From the NCBI GenBank assembly GCA_905216155.1, contig CAJMSU010000007.1:1-60523 (forward strand): a DNA stretch of 60,523 nucleotides. The letters are read 5' to 3'. Each line of letters opens with the position of its first letter. The first letter of the stretch is position 1. The position numbers were made by a program, and so were the translations under genes. This document shows positions 51,631 through 60,493 of this stretch, piece by piece. Source of the stretch: an uncultured bacterium (lineage in GTDB: Bacteria; Bacillota_I; Bacilli_A; RF39; UBA660). Below the pieces are notes generated by a model. The model was not told where the DNA came from, made no database searches, and saw only the letters and a list, made by a program, of their open reading frames with translations.

Positions 51631-51659
51631 ATGATAAACTTAATAGATAATTAAGTCAA
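51631..51659 (-). promoter_or_regulatory. Sigma-A promoter of the TasA-like gene-yceD-rpmF operon
   Basis: -35 TTGACT (51659-51654), 17-nt spacer, -10 TATCAT (51636-51631), followed by SD AGAGGTG. Confidence 0.7.
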
Positions 51660-51691
51660 GAAATAGTATTTATTTAATATGTTACTTTACA

Positions 51692-52180
51692 TCAATAGCC
51701 ATATATTGCTTCTAAACTTTCATCATTTTTAATAAATTCTTCTACTGAAATTATTGTATATTTTTTCTTAGTTTCCCTAATTATTACTTCTTTTATACCA
51801 GCATTAATAATCATTCTTTTGCATAGCGAACAAGGTCTTGCATTATCAACATAATCACCAGTTTTATAATCAACTCCTACTAAATATAATGTTGAAGCTA
51901 TCATATCTTTTCTATTCGCAGAGATTATAGCATTTTGTTCTGCATGAACACTTCTACACAATTCATATCTTTCACCCCTTGGAATATTTAACTTTTCCCT
52001 TGTACAATATCCCAAATCACAACAATTTTTTCTACCTCTTGGTGCACCAACATATCCCGTTGATATTATTTCATCATTTTTTACAATAATCGCACCATAA
52101 TTGCGTCTTAAACAAGTGCCTCTTTCTATTACAGCCTCCGCAATATCTAAATAATAATTATTTTTATCTACTCTTTTCAT
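51692..52180 (-). CDS. Deoxycytidylate deaminase, ComEB-like
   Basis: 162 residues of the zinc-dependent dCMP/cytidine deaminase family. The HAEQNAII proton-shuttle/zinc motif and PCSLCKRMII zinc pair are intact, and TGYVGAPRGRKNC is typical of dCMP deaminases. It supplies dUMP for thymidylate synthesis; the ComEB name comes from its place in competence operons, though no comE genes are here. TGA stop. SD TTGGTGAT precedes the ATG. The family paralogue at 52199 lies upstream. Confidence 0.93.
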   Translation of the reverse strand: MKRVDKNNYYLDIAEAVIERGTCLRRNYGAIIVKNDEIISTGYVGAPRGRKNCCDLGYCTREKLNIPRGERYELCRSVHAEQNAIISANRKDMIASTLYLVGVDYKTGDYVDNARPCSLCKRMIINAGIKEVIIRETKKKYTIISVEEFIKNDESLEAIYGY

Positions 52181-52198
52181 TTTATCACCAACTTTTTA

Positions 52199-52753
52199 TT
52201 AATTTGCTTGAATATAATTCATCATAAAACTTGAATTAAAATTATTTTCTGTAGTAGGTAAATCTTCAGATTGTAAATCAGATTTATAAGACAATCCTAT
52301 AACAATAGTTACTTTCTCACCAGACTTCAAAACATCACCTTGTACAATATCTTTATCATTTACATAACTAACACTATAGTCCATATATTTTTGTTGTTCC
52401 AATGATAAAACAGTATTAGAATAAGATTCAACCATAGCATCTATTGTACCAGAATTAACAACATCTACACTAATAATATATTTATCACCAGGATTATTAA
52501 GAGAACCAGCATATGAAAAAGAAGTTACCTTATTATTACTGTTAATACTTAATGAATCAGGGTTAAATACTAAACTACCAGGATTACCATTAGTTTCTAT
52601 TTTTACATTTTCAAAGTGTACATCCCATGTGTTTCCATTAATTATTGTCGACCCATTAATATTTAAAGTAGAAGATAATAAAGCATATCCTACTCCTATA
52701 AATAACAATATCAAACTAATTATTAATAATATTTTTTTATTTTGCTTCTTCAT
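52199..52753 (-). CDS. SipW/TasA-type surface protein
   Basis: 184 residues. Signal/anchor helix with LLFIGVGYALLSSTLNINGST, then a TasA-like beta domain with NTWDVHFENVKIE and NSGTIDAMVESYSN, like the 452-, 208- and 211-residue members. SD AAAGGAG precedes the ATG, and the gene overlaps the end of the large membrane protein by 17 nt, showing coupled translation. It is probably exported via a SipW-type signal peptidase, which is not in the window. Confidence 0.78.
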   Translation of the reverse strand: MKKQNKKILLIISLILLFIGVGYALLSSTLNINGSTIINGNTWDVHFENVKIETNGNPGSLVFNPDSLSINSNNKVTSFSYAGSLNNPGDKYIISVDVVNSGTIDAMVESYSNTVLSLEQQKYMDYSVSYVNDKDIVQGDVLKSGEKVTIVIGLSYKSDLQSEDLPTTENNFNSSFMMNYIQAN

Positions 52754-54659
52754 AAATATCTCCTTTATCCTTATAAGTCAAATAATTAACTATTATTATA
52801 GCCGGTAAACCAAAAATAATTGGTAATATATATCTAAATGAACCATTTAAAGGAGAAGCTAAACATACTAATAATACAGACAAATATGGTGCTAAAGCTA
52901 TTAGATATTTATATTTCTTCTTATATATTACATAACCCGTTGATATTAACAAAATCCAATCAAAACAAGCCACATGAAACAATAATCCAATCAAAGGTAT
53001 CTTAGATATAGCCTTAAAAATATAATAAATATTTGTTCTTACACCAGAAAGTTTTTCAATATCTTTTACCGAAAACTTAATGGATACTCTCATATCTAAT
53101 CCTAAATTAATATCTTCCATATCTTCATTAGGATAAAAATATTGATATGTACTATTAATCACTGATTTTATATACACATTTGGATACTTACATAAATACT
53201 TAAACCATACTTTAAAAAATGCTTTTAAATCTTTATTAGTAGCACTCTTTTTATATCCATCCTTTACATAATCAGATATATTAGGAGTATATCTCGCACC
53301 TAAATCCTTAAAACCAATCAAATTATCTATTGCTTTTTTATCTTTTTTTGTATATGCATTCTCACCCTTATCATTTACTACCCTAGCTATTTGCATAAAA
53401 GGTATTGAAAATAGTTCTTTTTTACTACCTTTTGATACATCAAAACATCTATACATAATTTGATTAAAAGAGAAAAAGATTACTATTGGAATAATTAACA
53501 CTAAAAGTAATTTCTTCCAATGTTTCTTATAAAGAATAAATAAAAATGGATATGATAAAAGTATAGTTATTAATCCATTATTTCTAAAAAGTAATATAAA
53601 AAGCATTGTTGTAACAAAATATAAAAGTATAGCTTTAGAATTATAAATACTATTATAATTTCTTATTATTTGAATTAAAAAGACAGAATATAGCAACGTA
53701 AATATAGCACTAGGTGTATCCTTTACTGCCAGTATTGTATATGAAGAAAACACTGGTGTTATCGCAATAAGTAGTAATGTTAACATTCTAATCCAAAAAG
53801 GTATATTTATCCTCTTCATATAATAAATTACAAAGGAAAAAATCATTGTAGTAATAAGTGTCTGTAATATAGTATACAAAAATGCCCCTAATGTAAAACT
53901 ATGTATTGTATACCCTATTTTTAAAATACTACCTAATATCAATGTGTAAAACACAGGATGATGAGAGTTAAGATAAACATTAGGATTAATTAAATTAACC
54001 ATATCTTTACTCCAAGAACCACTATTATTAAAGAATTGACATAATGAATCATATGTATCCCCAGTAGCAGAAAAAGGAAAATATATAATCATATATGGTA
54101 TTCTGCATAAAATTATTAATATAAAACTACTAATTATAGGATGGCAATCAAAAAATATAACTATTTTTTTACACATACTTTTTATTAAATTATTTTGCTT
54201 TTTTTTTAGTTTTTTTTTATTATTTTTTTTAAATTTTTGTATATCTAATAAACTAATTTTTTTAATTAAAGCATAAAATGCAAAATATGAACCAAAAAAT
54301 AATATTGAAGACTTCATCAATAAAACTAGATTAAATATATTAGGAAATTCATTCCTATATTGAATATTTTTTCCAATAGTAATTATTGTAGCTAAAACTA
54401 CTGATATTATAGCCATAATAATATTTTTCTTCGTAAATTTTTCATTATCATTATAATATACTTGATAATAAAAATAAAAAATAAATATTCCAATTATTAA
54501 ATGAATAATATCAAAATTTTTTAATATTTGATTAAGTTCTATAAAAACATTAGTACTAGACTCTGTAATACCTATTGATGTATAATCAATTACTAATAAC
54601 ATTGTTGTTAATAACGTAAATAAAGTTATAACTACTATCTTACTTACTGCTTTCATCAT
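52737..54659 (-). CDS. Large polytopic membrane protein (DUF6020 / glycosyltransferase-C-like)
   Basis: 640 residues with about 12 hydrophobic helices. A conserved extracellular phrase (FSATGDTYDSLCQFF, with N-V-Y-L-NSHHPVFYTL) resembles the DUF6020 family, with an Asp near the first loop as in GT-C glycosyltransferases. The C-terminal region has a large soluble loop (about 415-545) before the last helices. It probably modifies surface glycans or proteins, and it is coupled to the TasA-type gene downstream, which might be its substrate. ATG 54659 has SD GGAGG 5 nt upstream. Confidence 0.65.
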   Translation of the reverse strand: MMKAVSKIVVITLFTLLTTMLLVIDYTSIGITESSTNVFIELNQILKNFDIIHLIIGIFIFYFYYQVYYNDNEKFTKKNIIMAIISVVLATIITIGKNIQYRNEFPNIFNLVLLMKSSILFFGSYFAFYALIKKISLLDIQKFKKNNKKKLKKKQNNLIKSMCKKIVIFFDCHPIISSFILIILCRIPYMIIYFPFSATGDTYDSLCQFFNNSGSWSKDMVNLINPNVYLNSHHPVFYTLILGSILKIGYTIHSFTLGAFLYTILQTLITTMIFSFVIYYMKRINIPFWIRMLTLLLIAITPVFSSYTILAVKDTPSAIFTLLYSVFLIQIIRNYNSIYNSKAILLYFVTTMLFILLFRNNGLITILLSYPFLFILYKKHWKKLLLVLIIPIVIFFSFNQIMYRCFDVSKGSKKELFSIPFMQIARVVNDKGENAYTKKDKKAIDNLIGFKDLGARYTPNISDYVKDGYKKSATNKDLKAFFKVWFKYLCKYPNVYIKSVINSTYQYFYPNEDMEDINLGLDMRVSIKFSVKDIEKLSGVRTNIYYIFKAISKIPLIGLLFHVACFDWILLISTGYVIYKKKYKYLIALAPYLSVLLVCLASPLNGSFRYILPIIFGLPAIIIVNYLTYKDKGDIYEEAK

Positions 54660-54737
54660 TAATACCTCCAACTATACTTATATATTAATTCTATCATCTA
54701 ATCTATTTTTTTTAAACTGATTTTTAAAATTTTCACA

Positions 54738-54766
54738 CAAAAAAAAGATGAAAATTAATTTCATCT
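54738..54766 (-). terminator. Terminator after the tandem surface-protein genes
   Basis: AGATGAAA and TTTTCATCT around TTAA, then a run of eight or more T on the minus strand. Confidence 0.9.
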
Positions 54767-54775
54767 AATAATCAA

Positions 54776-55402
54776 CTATTTTGCTGTAAAGTTTAATGTC
54801 AGACTTAAATTACCTGTAGCTGAAGTTATATTATTCCATACAGTAAGATCAGATTGAGTAAGTTCACTTGCAGCCTTGTAATGATGTTTACATACAATAT
54901 TTTTTGATGCTCCTGCTTTTATAACATCTCCTGTTTTTATTTCTGTTCCATCATCGTAAGTACATTTTATTGTCATCATTTTTGAAATTGCTGTTACAGC
55001 TGAAGTATTTGTTGATGTTACAGATGCAGCTGTTGGTAAAGAAACAGTTGACACTGTCGCATCAATTGTACCCTTATTAACTACTTTGGCAGTTACATTA
55101 TGAGTAGTTGCTGCTGATGCATCTGGTCCAGTTAAATTAACTCTATAATTTAATGTTGTAGCATTTGTGCTTGTTATACTTGATAATGGACTACTTAAAT
55201 TAGTATCACTTGGTGCATACAATTTAATTGTTGATGAATCATTTGTAGTTATACTTTCAAAATGTACATTCCATGATGCTTTACTAATTGTTGTTTGTCC
55301 GTTAATTTTTAGTGTTGCAGATAATGCTGCATATCCTACTCCTATTAGTAGGGCTACTGCAAATATTGCAGCTAAATATAAACTTGTATTATTTTTTCTC
55401 AT
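54776..55402 (-). CDS. SipW/TasA-type surface protein, tandem copy B
   Basis: 208 residues. N-terminus RKNNTSLYLAAIFAVALLIG followed by VGYAALSATLKINGQTT, then a beta domain with KASWNVHFESI, NKGTIDATVSTV and a Cys pair (KCTYDDG, VCKHHYK). It is closely related to the adjacent 211-residue protein, clearly by tandem duplication. SD AAGGAG precedes ATG 55402. No promoter is visible in the 24-nt gap, so it is read with the upstream copy. Confidence 0.82.
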   Translation of the reverse strand: MRKNNTSLYLAAIFAVALLIGVGYAALSATLKINGQTTISKASWNVHFESITTNDSSTIKLYAPSDTNLSSPLSSITSTNATTLNYRVNLTGPDASAATTHNVTAKVVNKGTIDATVSTVSLPTAASVTSTNTSAVTAISKMMTIKCTYDDGTEIKTGDVIKAGASKNIVCKHHYKAASELTQSDLTVWNNITSATGNLSLTLNFTAK

Positions 55403-55426
55403 ATTATTTTCTCCTTATTGATTAAT

Positions 55427-56062
55427 TTACTTTGCTGTAAAATTAAGTATTAATGAAAAATTAGCAGTTGCTGATTGAACAGAGCTAGAATATCCACCCC
55501 ATCCATGTATTTGTCCATTTCCATCAAGATCTAATTCGCTTGGTGAGTTAAAATGATGTTTACACGTAATTGTTTTTGAAGCGCCAGCCTTCAAAATATC
55601 ACCTGTTTTTATTTCAGTTCCATCACTATATGTACATTTAGTTTTTGTAAGAGTCAAAACAGCAGTATGTCCACCAATATCAGAACTCATTGATGGTAAT
55701 GTAACACTTGATATTGTTGCATCAATTGTTCCCTTATTTACTACATCTACACTCATATCATGAGTAGTTTGAGCTGATGCATCCGGTTTAGATAAATTAA
55801 CTGAATAATTCAATGTTGTACCAGATAAACTTGCAATATTAGTTAAAGCACTACTAAAACTTGTATCATTTGCTGCATAAAACTTAATTGCTGTTGAATC
55901 GTTTGTTGCAACATTTTCAAAATGTACATCCCATGATGCCTTATTAATAGTTGTTTGTCCATTAATTTTTAATGTTGCAGATAATGCTGCATATCCTACC
56001 CCTATTAATAATGCTACTGCGAATATTGCAGCTAAGTATAAACTTGTGTTATTTTTTTTCAT
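55427..56062 (-). CDS. SipW/TasA-type surface protein, tandem copy A
   Basis: 211 residues. The signal/anchor region is almost identical to copy B, and the beta domain holds KASWDVHFENV, NKGTIDATISSV and a Cys pair (KCTYSDG, TCKHHF). TasA-type proteins form extracellular fibres in biofilms or spore coats; whether these do is unknown. SD AAGGAGG and a sigma-A promoter lie upstream. Copies A and B share a single terminator at 54738-54766. Confidence 0.82.
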   Translation of the reverse strand: MKKNNTSLYLAAIFAVALLIGVGYAALSATLKINGQTTINKASWDVHFENVATNDSTAIKFYAANDTSFSSALTNIASLSGTTLNYSVNLSKPDASAQTTHDMSVDVVNKGTIDATISSVTLPSMSSDIGGHTAVLTLTKTKCTYSDGTEIKTGDILKAGASKTITCKHHFNSPSELDLDGNGQIHGWGGYSSSVQSATANFSLILNFTAK

Positions 56063-56094
56063 AACTATATCCTCCTTATTATTTTTACAATATC

Positions 56095-56123
56095 ATCATA
56101 CTATTTTAAAAAATTACTGTCAA
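56095..56123 (-). promoter_or_regulatory. Sigma-A promoter of the tandem surface-protein operon
   Basis: -35 TTGACA (56123-56118), 17-nt spacer, -10 TATGAT (56100-56095), then SD AAGGAGG for ATG 56062. Confidence 0.82.
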
Positions 56124-56146
56124 CACAATTTCTAAAACTTTACAGC

Positions 56147-56170
56147 AAAAAAGACTTATGCAGTCTTTTC
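56147..56170 (-). terminator. Terminator of the marR-ABC operon
   Basis: AAAAGACT (56169-56162) with AGTCTTTT (56156-56149), loop GCATA, followed by a T run. The stop codon 56156-56158 lies across the stem end and loop. Confidence 0.88.
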
Positions 56171-58291
56171 AAATTGTGAATTATATAATTTTTCATAAAA
56201 TCCTTTTTGTTCCATTAATTCATCATGCGTACCTTGTTCAATAATATTTCCTTGATCCATAACAAGTATTAAATCAGCATTCTTAATAGTTGATAATCTA
56301 TGAGCAATTATAAATGATGTTCTACCTTCCATCAATTTGTCCATAGCCTTTTGAACTAATTCTTCAGTTCTTGTATCTACATTTGATGTTGCCTCATCTA
56401 AAATCAAGAATGGAGCATTCTTAATCATACCACGAGCAATTGTTAATAATTGTTTTTCTCCAGCTGAAACAGCTTCATTATCCTTTATAGTAGCATCTAG
56501 TCCATTAGGAAGTGTTTTAACAAAGTGATCTATTCCAACTACTTTTAAACAATTCCATATTTCTTCATCACTAACATCATCTTTATTGAACTTTATATTT
56601 TCTCTTACACTTCCTTCAAATAACCAAGTATCTTGTAATACCATAATAAATAAATCATGAATATTTTCTCTAGTTAAATCTTTAGTTGAAACTCCATCTA
56701 TCAAAATTTTTCCATCATTTATTTCATAAAATTTCATAAGCAAGTTTACCATTGTTGTCTTGCCTGCACCAGTCGGACCAACAATTGCAATCTTTTCACC
56801 TTTTTTAGCCTTAGCACTAAAATTATTTATTATAGTTCTATTTTTATCATATCCAAATTTTACATTTTTAAATTCAATATTTCCTTCTACCTTTTCTTTA
56901 TTAAGCGTCTTCTTTATTGATTTTTCACTAGTCATTTCTTTTTCATCTAAAAATTCAAAAACTCTTTCACTTGCTGCTGCTGTTGATTGAAGTGATGTTG
57001 TTGCTTGAGCAATTTGAGTTAACGGATTAGTAAATAGTCTAACATATATCATAAAAGCCACTATTACACCAAATGAAATTACATTATTCATAGTAAGAAG
57101 TCCACCAACTACACATACTGCCACATAACCAAAATTTCCAACAAAAGCCATAATTGGTTGCATCATTCCAGATAAAAATTGACTTTTTCTATTACATTCA
57201 AACAAACTCTCATTTAATTTATCAAAATCCCTATTAGCAATATCAGTACCATTATATGATTTTACTATATTATGAGCTGAATAAATCTCTTCTATATAAC
57301 CATTTAAATTTCCTAACTCTTCTTGTCTTTTTGAGAAATATTTTTGTGATTTAGATAAAATTATTCCCATAAACAAAAATCCTATAAGACTAGATACAAT
57401 TGCAGTTATAGCCATTATCCAGTTTGTTATAAACATCATAATAATAGAACCTATAAATAATGTTAGACTTGTAACTAATGATGCTAAACTTTGATTCATA
57501 TTTTGAGCTATAGAGTCTACATCATTTGTAACTCTTGATAAAACATCACCAGTTTCATGACTATCAAAATATTTTAATGGTAGTCTATTTATCTTTTTAC
57601 TTATTTTACTTCTTAATCTTTTAGCAAAATTATTAGAAACAGTAGTCATTGAATATTGTTGTATATAATTAAATATAGCACTTAATAAATATAAAGTCGC
57701 AAGAAATAATGCTACTTGTCTTACCTTATTCATGTCTATACTAGGTTTTACTAAGTTATATATACTACTAGGTAATTGATCTAATTTCTTTAACATTTGC
57801 TTTGTTTCTTTAACATTAGTAGTATCTTTCATTATTTTTATAAATTCATATTGATCACTTGCTGTTATTTTTTTATTATTTACCTCTATATCATCCATCA
57901 TTAAAATAACAACTTTTTTATCTAACTTATTTATTATATTAGCATCACCAGTCTGAATTGCCTGTTGTAATGCCTTCTTTTCATCAACCGTTAATTTATC
58001 ACTTGTAAGTATTTCTGGTATTTTCTCTATCATTTTTTCTTGGGTAAAGTTTTTTTGTATCTTTTTAGAAATATCCTTTAATACTTTAGTATTTGGCACT
58101 AAACCATCTGTTATTGTATCAGTTAAGCCAGATAATTTATTAGGAGCTATAAGTGAGAAAATTGCACTTGCCATTGCTAATATAATTGCTATAGACATTA
58201 AAACATGCCAATCCTTTAAATTTCTAAATAATCTTTTGATTGAACCTTTAAAGTCTTTTGATTTTTCCATAGTTCTTCCAGGTCTAGGCAT
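56156..58291 (-). CDS. ABC exporter subunit (fused permease-ATPase), second gene
   Basis: 711 residues. Six-helix type I exporter domain with an unusually large external insertion between the first two helices (about 55-195, helical, Asp/Lys/Thr-rich), then an ATPase domain: Walker A GPTGAGKTT (about 504), signature VSAGEKQLLTIARG, Walker B LILDEATSNVD with the normal catalytic Glu. Its start overlaps the end of the other subunit by 8 nt, with SD GGAGG. It is likely the active half of a heterodimeric multidrug or lipid exporter. Confidence 0.93.
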   Translation of the reverse strand: MPRPGRTMEKSKDFKGSIKRLFRNLKDWHVLMSIAIILAMASAIFSLIAPNKLSGLTDTITDGLVPNTKVLKDISKKIQKNFTQEKMIEKIPEILTSDKLTVDEKKALQQAIQTGDANIINKLDKKVVILMMDDIEVNNKKITASDQYEFIKIMKDTTNVKETKQMLKKLDQLPSSIYNLVKPSIDMNKVRQVALFLATLYLLSAIFNYIQQYSMTTVSNNFAKRLRSKISKKINRLPLKYFDSHETGDVLSRVTNDVDSIAQNMNQSLASLVTSLTLFIGSIIMMFITNWIMAITAIVSSLIGFLFMGIILSKSQKYFSKRQEELGNLNGYIEEIYSAHNIVKSYNGTDIANRDFDKLNESLFECNRKSQFLSGMMQPIMAFVGNFGYVAVCVVGGLLTMNNVISFGVIVAFMIYVRLFTNPLTQIAQATTSLQSTAAASERVFEFLDEKEMTSEKSIKKTLNKEKVEGNIEFKNVKFGYDKNRTIINNFSAKAKKGEKIAIVGPTGAGKTTMVNLLMKFYEINDGKILIDGVSTKDLTRENIHDLFIMVLQDTWLFEGSVRENIKFNKDDVSDEEIWNCLKVVGIDHFVKTLPNGLDATIKDNEAVSAGEKQLLTIARGMIKNAPFLILDEATSNVDTRTEELVQKAMDKLMEGRTSFIIAHRLSTIKNADLILVMDQGNIIEQGTHDELMEQKGFYEKLYNSQFEKTA

Positions 58292-60044
58292 TTTCTAATT
58301 CCTCCTTTGATAATTGTGATAGTGCTATTTCTTTATATACCTCACATGATTTCAAAAGGTCTTTATGTTTTCCTATTCCAACACAATTTCCCTTATCTAA
58401 AACAATTATTTTATCTGCATTCATAATTGTACCAATTCTTTGAGCTACAATTAACATAGTTGCATCTTTTGTATATTTTCTTAACTCTTTTCTTAAAGTT
58501 AAGTCAGTTTTATAATCAAGTGCTGAGAATGAGTCATCAAATATATATATTTCTGGATCTCTTGCTATAGCACGAGCAATTGATAATCTTTGTTTTTGTC
58601 CACCAGAAACATTTGTTCCACCACGAGCAATATGAGCATCATAAGTATTTTCCATTTTCTCTATAAATGATGTTGCTTGTGCTACTTCTATTGCCTCTTT
58701 TATTTTTTTATTAGTTATTTTCTTACCATTATCACCATATGCTACATTTGATGAAACAGTACCTGTAAACATAACAGCCTTTTGTGGAACATAACCTAAT
58801 TTATTATGTAACGTATTTTGATTTAAATCTTTTACATCAACACCATCTACTAGTACCTCTCCATCAGTAGCATCATAAAATCTTGGTACTAAATTAATTA
58901 AAGTTGACTTTCCAGAACCAGTTGAACCAATAAATGCCACCATTTCTCCTTTTTTAGCTTTAAATGAAATATCATTTAATAAATATTCATCAGCATCTGG
59001 ATATTTAAATGAAACATGTCTAAATTCTACAGTTCCCTTCTCTTTTAAATCCTTATCAGTAAGTTTTCCATCTTTAATTGATATACTCTCATCTAATATT
59101 TCATTAATTCTTTTAGCTGATACTTCAGATCTTGGCCACATCATAAATATCATACAAAGCATTAAAAACGCCATAATTACTTGCATACCATAACTTGTAA
59201 ATACTACCATATTAGAAAATAAAGTCATTTTATCATACATCATAGCATTTTGTATTAAATATGCCCCTATTATATATATCCCTAATGTTAAACCATTCAT
59301 AATTAAAGTCATTATTGGATTTAAAATAGCAAAACACTTTTGATTAAATAATTGCATATTAGTTAATTCATTATTCGTCTTTTTAAAACGCTCTTCTTCA
59401 AATTTTTCAGCATTAAAAGCTCTTACTACCCTAATACCAGTTAAATTTTCTCTAGTTACACTATTTATTTTATCAATTAATTTTTGAACTTTTTCAAATC
59501 TAGGTAACACTATTAGCATAAGTATTCCAACTGTTAATAATAAAATACCAACACAAACTCCTGTTAATATACTCCATTGAACACTTTTATTTAATATCTT
59601 GCTAACAGCCCAAACTGCCATTATTGGTGCCTTAATCATCATTTGAAGTCCCATTGAAATTAACATTTCTATTTGAGTTACATCATTTGTTGTTCTAGTA
59701 ATTAAACTGCTAGTTGAAAACTTTTTAATTTCCTCTGTTGAAAATTCCTCTACTTTTCTAAATATTTTCTTTCTAATATTAAGTGAGAAACTAGCCGATA
59801 CACCTGATGCTAAGTATCCAACTATAATTGCCGATACCAAACTACCAAATGCACATAACAACATATATCCACCTTGTATTAAAATATCTTTTATATTATT
59901 CCCCTCTGTTTGAACAAGTACAGTAATCTCACTCATATAATCTGGTAATTTTAAATCTAACCATACCTGAAAAACTATTAAAATAATACAACTTATTATA
60001 CATAAGATATCCACTTTATTAAAATTTTTAAATAACTTTTTCAT
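58284..60044 (-). CDS. ABC exporter subunit (fused permease-ATPase), first gene
   Basis: 586 residues: six membrane helices then an ATPase domain with Walker A GSTGSGKST (about 372), signature VSGGQKQRLSIARA and Walker B IYIFDDSFSALD. The residue after the Walker B Asp is Asp rather than Glu, the degenerate-site pattern of heterodimeric exporters such as TM287/288 and LmrCD. It pairs with the 711-residue subunit downstream and is controlled by the MarR gene upstream, whose stop is 4 nt before this ATG. Confidence 0.93.
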   Translation of the reverse strand: MKKLFKNFNKVDILCIISCIILIVFQVWLDLKLPDYMSEITVLVQTEGNNIKDILIQGGYMLLCAFGSLVSAIIVGYLASGVSASFSLNIRKKIFRKVEEFSTEEIKKFSTSSLITRTTNDVTQIEMLISMGLQMMIKAPIMAVWAVSKILNKSVQWSILTGVCVGILLLTVGILMLIVLPRFEKVQKLIDKINSVTRENLTGIRVVRAFNAEKFEEERFKKTNNELTNMQLFNQKCFAILNPIMTLIMNGLTLGIYIIGAYLIQNAMMYDKMTLFSNMVVFTSYGMQVIMAFLMLCMIFMMWPRSEVSAKRINEILDESISIKDGKLTDKDLKEKGTVEFRHVSFKYPDADEYLLNDISFKAKKGEMVAFIGSTGSGKSTLINLVPRFYDATDGEVLVDGVDVKDLNQNTLHNKLGYVPQKAVMFTGTVSSNVAYGDNGKKITNKKIKEAIEVAQATSFIEKMENTYDAHIARGGTNVSGGQKQRLSIARAIARDPEIYIFDDSFSALDYKTDLTLRKELRKYTKDATMLIVAQRIGTIMNADKIIVLDKGNCVGIGKHKDLLKSCEVYKEIALSQLSKEELENA

Positions 60045-60048
60045 AAAC

Positions 60049-60480
60049 TTACAACCTTTCTATATTATTTTTTATTTTTTCTACTACTTTTTTGAAATTA
60101 TTAATTTCATCAAACGTAATACCACTAGTTAAAATCACACCTATTTTCTCAGTATCTTCTTTTAAGATACCTATTATTTTTAGTGATTTTTCAGTTAAAA
60201 CCAATTTCTTCTTTCTAGAATCAACCTCATCCTCAACTCTTTTTATTAAATCATTCTTTTCCATAGTATTTAAAATTGATGATAAAGTTGACTTATTACA
60301 AAGTACTACTTCTTCTATGTCCTTCTGACATAATTGTCTCTTGCTTTCATAAAGAGCCATAATTATTCTACCATGTACTGGCGTTATATCTAAGCCTAAC
60401 TCCCTAAACCTTTTAGAAATAGATTTAAATGTTGAAGTATTTAATTCATTGATTTCTAACAATATATCTGACTTTTTCAC
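60049..60480 (-). CDS. MarR-family transcriptional regulator
   Basis: 143 residues. A winged helix (DITPVHGRIIMALYES, QLCQKDIEEVVLCNKSTLSSILNTMEKNDLIKRVEDEVDSRKKKLVLTEKS) matches MarR repressors, with the DxRxKxxxLT wing. GTG 60480 is preferred because GAGGTGA lies 6 nt upstream; GTG 60489 overlaps that SD. It heads the exporter operon and probably represses it from the palindrome at its promoter. Confidence 0.9.
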   Translation of the reverse strand: MKKSDILLEINELNTSTFKSISKRFRELGLDITPVHGRIIMALYESKRQLCQKDIEEVVLCNKSTLSSILNTMEKNDLIKRVEDEVDSRKKKLVLTEKSLKIIGILKEDTEKIGVILTSGITFDEINNFKKVVEKIKNNIERL

Positions 60481-60493
60481 TTCATTCACCTCA

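Noticed and set aside
55167..55421. 84-residue hydrophobic frame antisense to the tandem surface protein
   Set aside because: It mirrors the signal-helix coding region of copy B, and no promoter or SD is present.
54776..56062. Tandem surface genes as an insertion or phage element
   Set aside because: They look like an ordinary gene duplication with its own promoter and terminator. No transposase, terminal repeats or integrase were found.
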